Shown: positions 56,843-64,000 of the stretch, one piece after another | How positions within the stretch are numbered: position 1 is the stretch's first letter | How the letters are laid out: each line of letters begins with the position of its first letter | Source: an uncultured Schaedlerella sp. | Lineage (GTDB): Bacteria > Bacillota > Clostridia > Lachnospirales > Lachnospiraceae | Direction of reading: 5' to 3' | Length of the DNA: 64,000 nucleotides | NCBI GenBank assembly: GCA_934435195.1 | Contig: CAKSAJ010000001.1 | Span: 1 to 64,000 of the forward strand | Made by a program: the position numbers and the translations under genes | Notes under the pieces: model-generated | The model's database searches: none | Seen by the model: the letters and a program-made list of their open reading frames with translations, nothing else | Told to the model about the DNA's origin: nothing

Positions 56843-59800
56843 ATGGCAGTAAAGAAAATCGGAGCACTTATTGCTCTGGATGGGGAAAAAGAATTTAGAC
56901 AGAATGTAACAAACTGTAATAAATCGTTAGCGACGCTGAAATCAGAAATGAGCTTAGTAAAAGCGGAGTGCACCGGACAGGCAAACTCGCTTGAATCACT
57001 TAGGAAGAAACACGATGTATTAACACGTGTGTTAGATGAACAAAAAGCAAAAGAGGAAGCTGTACAGAAAGCCTTAGAGCATTCAAAAAGAGAATACGAT
57101 AAAGTTGCAGATGGTCTTGAAAAGTTAAATTCGGAGCAGGAAAAACAAGCAAAAAAAGTAACAGATTTAAAGTATGCATATGGAGAGGCAACAGATAAAT
57201 TAGACATCATGACTAGGTCTGGCAAGGCTTCCGCTTCAGAAATTAAACAACAGAAAGAGTCGGTAAAAGCGCTTGAGCAACAACTGAAAAATGAACAATC
57301 AGCATTAGATGAAGTAAATGCAGCGATAAAAAAAGGAGAGGACAACTATCAAACTGCCGGCAACCGTATAAAAGACTGGGAGACAAAACTCAACACGGCA
57401 AAAACACAGGTAATAAAAGCAACAGCAGCAGTAAGAGAGAACGAGCAGTATATAAAAGAAGCTGAAGAAGCTACAGATCAATGCGCGACTTCTATCGATA
57501 AGTTTGGAAAAAAAGTAAAAGAGGCTGAGACCGTAACGATTGATTTTGGCACAGTTGTAAAAACGAATCTTGTTAATACAATGACCAATGTAGTGAAAGA
57601 TTCGGTATCTAAGGCAACAACAGCTCTCTTAGATATGGAGTCTGCTGAACGACAGTTACAGTCAAGCACAGGAGCAACAACGGCGGAAATGAAAAAATAC
57701 AAATCGACAATGAGTGATTTGTATAGCGACAATTTTGGAGATAATATCAGTGATGTTGCTGATAGCATGGCGCTTGTAAAAAGATATACCGGTGAAATAG
57801 ATGCAGACAATCTAAAGCAAGTTACAGAAAACGGAATTGCTATGCGAGATGTGTTCGATATGGACCTTAGTGAAACAATTCGAGGTGTTGATGCGCTGGT
57901 AGATAACATGGGAGTGACATCGGAAAAGGCGTTTGATTTAATGGCAAAAGGTGCCCAAAACGGATTAGATAAATCCGGAGAACTGGCGGACAATTTAACA
58001 GAGTATAGCCAGTTGTGGGCACAGGCAGGATTTTCGGCAGAAGAGATGTTTACAATCCTGCAAAACGGACTGGATTCGGGTGCATATAACTTGGATAAAG
58101 TAAATGATTTTGTAAAAGAATTTACAATTTCGCTGGCCGATGGAAGAATTGAAGATAACCTAATGTCATTTTCAGCTGAAACCAGAAATTTATATGAAGA
58201 GTGGAAAATCGGCAAAGTTACTGCAAAAGATGTATTTAAATCAGTCATTAATGATCTTGCAAATGCAGAAAATCAGCAGGAGGCACTTACAACTGCGAGT
58301 AATACCTGGAGCGCTCTTGGAGAAGATAATGCAATGAGTGTTATCACTTCTTTGAATAATCTGAATGACACATACGAAAATGTTCAAGGAACTATGGAAG
58401 ACATCAAAAAAATAAAATATGATGATCTTGGAGCAAGATTTGAGACACTTGGAAGAAAATTTCAAATGAAAGTTGCCACGCCAATTGCTGAAAAAGCACT
58501 TCCTAAGATGGAAAAAGGATTAGATGCAGTGATTGATAACATGGATACATTACTCCCATTGGTAACTGGATTGGGAGCCGGGGCAATTGCATACAAGACA
58601 GCTGCAAAAGCCGTAGAACTATATCAGGGAGCGGTTGTGGCGGCAAAAGCGACACAGGCAGCATTTACAACAGCAACGGAGGGAGCGACGACAGCTACGA
58701 CACTGTTTAACGCGGCGGCAAATGCCAACCCATTTGTTTTAATAGCAACAGTTGCAGTAGCAGCAGGAACAGCGCTTGCAATGTATGCAAGCAACGTGGA
58801 CACGGCATCGGAATCGGACAAACAACTAATTGAGAGAAATCAAAAAGTTTGCGAATCTGCAAAAGAGGTAGCGGATGCGACAGAAGAAACGATAAGTACG
58901 TATAAAAACAGTACTGCAGAAATGAGAGCACAAGGAGAGTACGCAGAAACATTAAGTGCCAGAATCGAGAAACTTGCACAAAAAACAGAGCGTACAAACG
59001 AAGAGAACTCCGTAATGCAAAGTTATATTGCAGAGTTAAATGAATTAGTTCCAGATCTAAATCTTGCATATGATGAGCAAGCCGGCAAACTGAATATGAC
59101 GAATGAAGAACTAGAAGCATATCTAGAGAATAGTCAAAGAGAGATCGAAATCCAAGCGGCGAAAGAATATGCAATCGAGCTTATAAAAAAGCGGTCGGAG
59201 CTGGAAATCGAAGCAATCAAACTTGCAAATGAAAAGGAAGAGTTAGACAAAAAGATTTCAGAAGCAGAAGTAGAACGCGCGGGAACTGCTACATCAGCAC
59301 AAATGGGTTTATACTGGGCTGTAAAAGATGTGGTCAAAGCACAAAGAGAAAATACGGAGGCATCTGAAGAAAATAAGCAAAAACAGGAAGATTTAAAAGG
59401 GGAAATATCTGCAGTACAAGAGTATTTGGAACAGTATGAAATAGGCTGGGATGAAGTAACGAGTGCGACAAATGAGAACTCTGATGCTACAAAGACAAAT
59501 GCAGATGCTCAGACGGCAGCAGCCGAATCCAATGCGGCAGCAATTCAGGTTATAACAGAAAGTTATACAGATATGCAAAAGAAAGTATCGGATGTCTTAG
59601 AAAGTCAAATGAATATGTTTGAAGAATTCAATAGTGGAACAGACATATCTTCAGAAAAATTGCTTGAAAATATGCAATCACAGATAACCGGAGTTACTAA
59701 TTGGGCGGACAACTTGACAACTCTGGTAGAGCGTGGCGTTAACCAGGGTATTCTGGATCAGTTGCAAGAAATGGGACCACAAGGCTCGAGCTATGTTCAG

Positions 59801-60718
59801 GCTTTTGTTGATATGACAGATGAGCAACTACAACAAGCAAACACACTGTGGTCACAATCATTAAGCATGAAAGAAGGCATCAACTCAAGTGTAGAGGGAA
59901 TGATAGAGGAATACACAGTTGCGTTGAATGGTGGACGAGATCATGTAAACGAACTCATGAAAGAATTTGGAACAGATACTGTATACGGTCTTGTGAATGG
60001 AATAAAAACGGTAAAAGATCAAGCAAAAGAAGCAGGAGGAGATATCGGAGATGCTACGACAGAAGGGACAAAAGAAGCATTAGATATTCATTCACCGTCT
60101 AAAGTATTTTACAAGATTGGTGAAAATGTTACACAAGGCCTTGTGAATGGAATTTCTGACAAAGCAAGTGATGTGGTTTCTGTTACGAAAACTATGTCAA
60201 AGAAGATAGAGAAAAAAGCAAAAGATGCGTTAAACGATAGAACTTTATATCAAGATGGAATTAATATGGATAGAGGGTTGGCAAACGGAATTCGAGCAGG
60301 AACATCAGAGGTTATTTCGGCAACAGCATATATGTGTGCACAGGCCATAAAAGAAACAAAAACGAAATTAAAAATTCATTCGCCATCGAAAGTATTTGAA
60401 GAATTGGGTAAATTTACAGCGGAAGGGTTTGGTGTCGGATACGAAAATCGAATGGATGATGTAAATCAAATGATAAGCAAAAGCATGCAAATTCCAGAAA
60501 TTACCGGAATTAATGCAAACAGTAACCTTGCAGGAGAAAAACAAAATTCTGGAAGAACAGACATCTCTCTGGACGCATTGAAAGAAGCTCTTTCGAAATT
60601 ATCTTTGGTAGCCGAAGTGTATGTGGGAGAAGAGAATATAGGAAATGCAATGGCAGACATGACAGTACAAAAAATAACAAATCATGTACAGTCGGTAAGA
60701 ATGGCAAGAGGGTATTAG
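56843..60718 (+). CDS. Tail tape measure protein
   Basis: The 1291-residue protein sets tail length. A long coiled-coil N-terminal section (about 1-230) is followed by a tape-measure core (SATTALLDMESAERQLQS to TYEN), a hydrophobic segment rich in Ala/Val (NANPFVLIATVAVAAGTALAMYA, about 630-652), another coiled coil, and a C-terminal part with two HSPSKVF motifs (HSPSKVFYKIGENV and HSPSKVFEELGKF), as in other Firmicute tape measures. The start at 56843 with GTGGTGAG upstream is favoured. Confidence 0.95.
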   Translation: MAVKKIGALIALDGEKEFRQNVTNCNKSLATLKSEMSLVKAECTGQANSLESLRKKHDVLTRVLDEQKAKEEAVQKALEHSKREYDKVADGLEKLNSEQEKQAKKVTDLKYAYGEATDKLDIMTRSGKASASEIKQQKESVKALEQQLKNEQSALDEVNAAIKKGEDNYQTAGNRIKDWETKLNTAKTQVIKATAAVRENEQYIKEAEEATDQCATSIDKFGKKVKEAETVTIDFGTVVKTNLVNTMTNVVKDSVSKATTALLDMESAERQLQSSTGATTAEMKKYKSTMSDLYSDNFGDNISDVADSMALVKRYTGEIDADNLKQVTENGIAMRDVFDMDLSETIRGVDALVDNMGVTSEKAFDLMAKGAQNGLDKSGELADNLTEYSQLWAQAGFSAEEMFTILQNGLDSGAYNLDKVNDFVKEFTISLADGRIEDNLMSFSAETRNLYEEWKIGKVTAKDVFKSVINDLANAENQQEALTTASNTWSALGEDNAMSVITSLNNLNDTYENVQGTMEDIKKIKYDDLGARFETLGRKFQMKVATPIAEKALPKMEKGLDAVIDNMDTLLPLVTGLGAGAIAYKTAAKAVELYQGAVVAAKATQAAFTTATEGATTATTLFNAAANANPFVLIATVAVAAGTALAMYASNVDTASESDKQLIERNQKVCESAKEVADATEETISTYKNSTAEMRAQGEYAETLSARIEKLAQKTERTNEENSVMQSYIAELNELVPDLNLAYDEQAGKLNMTNEELEAYLENSQREIEIQAAKEYAIELIKKRSELEIEAIKLANEKEELDKKISEAEVERAGTATSAQMGLYWAVKDVVKAQRENTEASEENKQKQEDLKGEISAVQEYLEQYEIGWDEVTSATNENSDATKTNADAQTAAAESNAAAIQVITESYTDMQKKVSDVLESQMNMFEEFNSGTDISSEKLLENMQSQITGVTNWADNLTTLVERGVNQGILDQLQEMGPQGSSYVQAFVDMTDEQLQQANTLWSQSLSMKEGINSSVEGMIEEYTVALNGGRDHVNELMKEFGTDTVYGLVNGIKTVKDQAKEAGGDIGDATTEGTKEALDIHSPSKVFYKIGENVTQGLVNGISDKASDVVSVTKTMSKKIEKKAKDALNDRTLYQDGINMDRGLANGIRAGTSEVISATAYMCAQAIKETKTKLKIHSPSKVFEELGKFTAEGFGVGYENRMDDVNQMISKSMQIPEITGINANSNLAGEKQNSGRTDISLDALKEALSKLSLVAEVYVGEENIGNAMADMTVQKITNHVQSVRMARGY

Positions 60719-60719
60719 A

Positions 60720-61361
60720 ATGCATAGAGACATAGAGTTTAACCAAATCAAAGCCTCAGACTTAGGAGTGTATTTAAAAGGATATCCATCGGTTCCGGCA
60801 AGTAGCGAAGATGAAACAAAGATAGAAATTGAAATGAATTATAGGTCCGAAAGCAGTGAAAAATGGATGGAACAATGGAGAGTAATTCAAAAATGGCTTT
60901 CGGCTAAAAATAAAAAATTAGTTTTTTCGGATGATCCAGAATGCTTTTACAAAGTATCAGAAGTGACAATAGGAGAAAATAATAGGGAAAGCAGACGCAT
61001 AGGAAGTTTTATGGCAACCTTTGTATTGCAGGATGGTATGAGCTATCTACAAGATGGTTTAAAAGAATACTCCGTTGTTGAAGTGTTGTGGAATTCTTAT
61101 GGTATAGCACATCCTGTGTACAAAATAAGAGGAAATGGAACCTGCGCACTTAGTGTTAATGGAAATCTTTTGAAAGCGACTGTTAAAGATGAGATAATTA
61201 TTGATACAGATCGAATGCTCGCATATCAGTCAAACGGGATGTTGAAAAATACGAGCATATCAGGTGACTACGAGGAAATGTATCTGCTGGAGGGGGAAAA
61301 CGAGATAACAATCACACAAGGATTTGATTTAAAGATACAGCCAAATTGGAGGTATACATGA
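60720..61361 (+). CDS. Distal tail protein (Dit)
   Basis: The 213-residue protein lies between tape measure and Tal, with the N-terminal HRDIEFNQIKASDLGVYLKGYPSVP typical of the Dit hub. It forms the ring at the tail tip. It starts two bases after the tape measure stop and overlaps the next gene by ATGA. Confidence 0.88.
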   Translation: MHRDIEFNQIKASDLGVYLKGYPSVPASSEDETKIEIEMNYRSESSEKWMEQWRVIQKWLSAKNKKLVFSDDPECFYKVSEVTIGENNRESRRIGSFMATFVLQDGMSYLQDGLKEYSVVEVLWNSYGIAHPVYKIRGNGTCALSVNGNLLKATVKDEIIIDTDRMLAYQSNGMLKNTSISGDYEEMYLLEGENEITITQGFDLKIQPNWRYT

Positions 61362-63268
61362 TACAAATTTATAAAAAAGATAATATAAATTACGATTCAA
61401 ACGGAGATATGACATTATTTCCAAAAGCAGCAGTTATAACAGCAAGTATAAATGCTGTATGGACAGCGACTATGACTCATGAAATCGATTCTGAGGGAAG
61501 GTGGAGATATATTCAAGAAGATGCAGTTGTGAAATTGCCTTCGTTTAATGGAATACAATTATTTCGAATAAAGAAAGTGATAAAAAAGATGTCGGGCATT
61601 GAAGCAACAATGTACCCGATTTTTTTTGACTCAAAAAAAGACTGTATGTTATTAGATGTAAGACCAACAGAAAAAAGCGGACAAGAGGCTTTGGACATAA
61701 TGACTGCATCAAATTCAAAATACAAAGGAGAATCGAATATCACATCGAAAGCAACAGCTTATTATGTTACAAAAAATTTGATGGAGGCTATTAATGGAGA
61801 AGATGAAAATTCATTTGTAAATCGTTGGGGCGGCGAAATATGTTTTGACAATTACAAAGTGATTATCAATGAACGGATAGGAAAAGACAATGGAGTACAG
61901 ATTTTATATGGAAAAAATATTTCGGACAAAGGATTACAAGAAACTATAAATATGCAGGATGTTGTAACACGTATCATTCCAAAAGCGTATAACGGATACA
62001 TGATAGAAGGAGATGCTCCGTGGGTAGATTCGGAACTAATTGATAAATATCCGATTGTCCAGTATGGAGTAATGACATTTGAGGATGTAAAAATGCAGGC
62101 AGATGAACAAGAAAGTGATGCAGAAAACAATATTGTAATCTGTAACACGCAAGATGAATTAAAAGCAGCATTGACAGCGAAATGTCAGGAACAATACGCA
62201 AAAGGACTGGACAAGCCATCAGTAAGCATATCTGTAGATATTGATTTACTGCAAAATTCAGAATTGTATGAAGACGTAAAAAAGCTGGAAGAAATATCTC
62301 TAGGAGATACGATACATTGTAAACATAGTGTGTTGGAAGTTACAACGGATTCAAGGGCAATAGGAATTGAATACGATAGTGTTCAAAAGCGAGTTCGAGC
62401 CGTTACAATAGGTGAAATTCGATATGATTGCTTCGCGGAAATATCATCAGTAATAAATAGGGTGGATCAAACAATTCGCACAGATGGAACTCTGATTGGA
62501 CAGCAGGTGATGGGAATCATCAATGGAGTGAAAGCACAACTCAAAGCTCAATCAACTGTAGCACAAAAACAAGCCGTAAGAGCAGTGATGTTTGAAGACC
62601 TAGATCCTTCGTCACCGACGTTCGGAGCAATGTGTATCGGGACGCTTGGGTTTGAAATTGCATCAAAACGAACCGCAGATGGGCGAGACTGGGAATGGAG
62701 CACATTCGGAACAGGACAAGGTTTTTTTGCAGATTTCATCGTTGCAGGAACGATGTTAGCAGATCGAATCAAGGGAGGGACATTAGAACTTGGCGGGACC
62801 GACAATGGAAATGGTGTGGCCAAAGTGCTGGATGGAAAAGGAAACGAAATTGTTCGACTCGATAAGGATGGAGTATATGCGAAAGGAAAATACATATGCT
62901 CGAATGCAGATGGAAGTCAGACGGCAACATTGACAGAAGGCGCGCTAGATTTCAAGAATGGAAGTTATATAGCACATATCCGCGCAGGCTCTATAGGAGG
63001 ACAAGTAGGAATTATGATATATCCGGAACAAGGCACGAGTGTTTCGAAATATCTTTCACTAAGTGCAAATGCTCTAAGAGCACAATTTGGAGACGTTATA
63101 TTGAGAGCATCATCGAAACTAACAGAAGCAGCGGAAAGTCTGGAAGTGCAGAAAGGCGGAAAAGGATATGCTGCCAAAACTGGAAGAGCGGAATATTCGG
63201 ATGGTACGTACTTAGATATCGTTAATGGACGCGTAGTTGGAGGAAAAACGAAAGAAGGAACATTCTAA
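61358..63268 (+). CDS. Tail-associated protein (Tal/endopeptidase-like)
   Basis: The 636-residue baseplate protein has an N-terminal gp44/Tal-like hub domain (IQIYKKDNINYDSNGDMTLFP to LSLGDTIH-type region, about 1-330), a middle linker with coiled-coil, and a C-terminal region of Gly-rich beta repeats (AGTMLADRIKGGTLELGG, TATLTEGALDFKNGSYIAHI). Such tail-tip proteins contact the host cell. GGAGGTATAC precedes ATG 61358. Confidence 0.85.
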   Translation: MIQIYKKDNINYDSNGDMTLFPKAAVITASINAVWTATMTHEIDSEGRWRYIQEDAVVKLPSFNGIQLFRIKKVIKKMSGIEATMYPIFFDSKKDCMLLDVRPTEKSGQEALDIMTASNSKYKGESNITSKATAYYVTKNLMEAINGEDENSFVNRWGGEICFDNYKVIINERIGKDNGVQILYGKNISDKGLQETINMQDVVTRIIPKAYNGYMIEGDAPWVDSELIDKYPIVQYGVMTFEDVKMQADEQESDAENNIVICNTQDELKAALTAKCQEQYAKGLDKPSVSISVDIDLLQNSELYEDVKKLEEISLGDTIHCKHSVLEVTTDSRAIGIEYDSVQKRVRAVTIGEIRYDCFAEISSVINRVDQTIRTDGTLIGQQVMGIINGVKAQLKAQSTVAQKQAVRAVMFEDLDPSSPTFGAMCIGTLGFEIASKRTADGRDWEWSTFGTGQGFFADFIVAGTMLADRIKGGTLELGGTDNGNGVAKVLDGKGNEIVRLDKDGVYAKGKYICSNADGSQTATLTEGALDFKNGSYIAHIRAGSIGGQVGIMIYPEQGTSVSKYLSLSANALRAQFGDVILRASSKLTEAAESLEVQKGGKGYAAKTGRAEYSDGTYLDIVNGRVVGGKTKEGTF

Positions 63269-64000
63269 TGAGTTGGACGATAGGAAATTTTGCGTTATCT
63301 CAAGCGCAGATGAATGCAAATGCAACAGAAGTATATAAATATTTTTCAGGAAAAGGATGGACTCTGAATGCAATAGCCGGGATACTTGGCAACATGCAGT
63401 CAGAGTCCTATATTAATCCCGGAGTATGGCAGAGCTTGATTGCAGGGAATTATTCCGGAGGATTCGGTCTAGTACAGTGGACACCGGCAACTAATTACAC
63501 GAACTGGGCCACAGCGAACGGCTATGGAATCACGGATCCGAACGGACAGTTGTATTGGATTGATGCGTTATCAGCATCAACTGGTCAATGGATTCCAACA
63601 GCATCATACAACATGTCATGGAGCGCATTCAAGACATCCGGACAATCACCAGAATACTTGGCCAGCGCATTCCTGAAGAATTTTGAACGTGCCGGTGTTG
63701 AAGTAGAATCCACCAGACGAACGCAGGCAAGATATTATTACAACTTATTAAGTCAGTACGATACCAATTCGAAAGCGATTGAATCAGCCGTGCAATGGGC
63801 AATCGGAATCGCCAACGATAACAGTCACGGTTATGATCAGAATAACCGCTGGGGACCGGACTATGATTGCTCGTCGTTATTGATTACGGCGTGGCAGCAG
63901 GCCGGAATCAAGGTTAAGGACGCGGGAGCGTCTTACACTGGAAATATGTATGCAGCGTTCACAAGTTGTGGTTTTCAGGATGTAACAAGCCAAGTCAATA
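63268..64000 (+). CDS. Phage endolysin, partial (phage-lysozyme plus NlpC/P60-type domains)
   Basis: The gene overlaps the Tal stop (TAATG) and is open to the window end, about 244 residues. The first part (GWTLNAIAGILGNMQSESYINPG to GGFGLVQWTP) is a phage tail-lysozyme-like domain. It is followed by VQWAIGIANDNSHGYDQNNR and DYDCSSLL, which carries the catalytic Cys of an NlpC/P60 peptidase. The two domains would cut glycan and peptide bonds of peptidoglycan. It may be a tail-tip lysin or the lytic endolysin. The right end is cut. Confidence 0.85.
   Translation, partial: MSWTIGNFALSQAQMNANATEVYKYFSGKGWTLNAIAGILGNMQSESYINPGVWQSLIAGNYSGGFGLVQWTPATNYTNWATANGYGITDPNGQLYWIDALSASTGQWIPTASYNMSWSAFKTSGQSPEYLASAFLKNFERAGVEVESTRRTQARYYYNLLSQYDTNSKAIESAVQWAIGIANDNSHGYDQNNRWGPDYDCSSLLITAWQQAGIKVKDAGASYTGNMYAAFTSCGFQDVTSQVN

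Noticed and set aside
57478..58248. 256-codon minus-strand open frame
   Set aside because: Shadow of the tape measure gene; the Ser/Ala-rich composition reflects the opposite strand.
1..64000. CRISPR array
   Set aside because: No series of regularly spaced 24-40 base repeats was seen; the repeated elements at 34.0-36.6 kb are promoter-hairpin units, not CRISPR repeats.
1..64000. Insertion sequences or rRNA genes
   Set aside because: No transposase gene, terminal repeats or rRNA sequence could be recognised.

Overview
The window comes from a low-GC, spore-forming Firmicute, most likely a member of the Clostridia close to Lachnospiraceae. The evidence is strong purine-rich ribosome binding sites, TTGACA/TATAAT-type promoters, spore-coat cotJ genes, the cdaA-cdaR pair, and the gene complement and codon usage. 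No species can be named from sequence alone.

1-4930 is an accessory segment. It holds the tail of an unknown gene, a stand-alone RadC/JAB protein, an AAA-ATPase plus RloB pair resembling AbiL (RloA/RloB) abortive-infection systems, and a 626-residue protein that is the most unusual gene here. That protein has the fold motifs of a C5-cytosine DNA methyltransferase but has lost the catalytic Cys, the ENV Glu and the QxRxR motif, and it is fused to two successive PD-(D/E)xK nuclease-like domains. It looks like an uncharacterised defence effector. A terminator then separates it from conserved chromosome.

5072-29633 is chromosomal backbone: uvrB-uvrA, an mreB-family gene, recD2, comF (with a non-standard start), two membrane proteins, cdaA-cdaR (c-di-AMP), an HPr-like protein, a nucleotidyltransferase and a GerMN lipoprotein. 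An exopolysaccharide locus follows (initiating sugar transferase, Wzy-like polymerase, two GT2 enzymes, LCP ligase), then a membrane-anchored cohesin-domain protein, an HtrA protease and the cotJA-cotJB-cotJC' spore-coat operon.

29619-64000 is a prophage that interrupts cotJC after codon 33. Its left end carries a large serine recombinase, a candidate structured small RNA, a membrane protein with an Ada-type zinc module, and a divergent immunity region with palindromic GTTC-N7-GAAC operators. Next (33.6-37.1 kb) comes an array of four cassettes. In each, a minus-strand gene is driven by a near-identical promoter and 5' hairpin embedded against the plus-strand early operon. The plus-strand first ORFs of these cassettes form two paralogous pairs, and three of the four copies carry different disabling lesions. 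The replication region encodes an HUH Rep protein with upstream inverted repeats, an RNase HI-fold protein lacking two catalytic acids, PcfJ and a PcfK/AcrIIA9-like neighbour, HNH proteins, a short N6-methylase-like protein, a tyrosine recombinase, SSB, a sigma-like regulator and a tRNA-Ile2(CAU). The late operon is in siphovirus order: HNH, TerS, TerL, HK97 portal, ClpP-type protease, HK97 capsid, connectors, major tail protein, G/GT chaperone with a -1 frameshift site, tape measure, Dit, Tal and a partial endolysin at the window edge. The right attachment site and the rest of cotJC lie outside the window.

The main points for follow-up are the dead-methyltransferase/double-nuclease gene, the prophage inside a spore-coat gene (possible developmental excision), the minus-strand cassette array, and the small RNA whose two hairpins share the same hexaloop.
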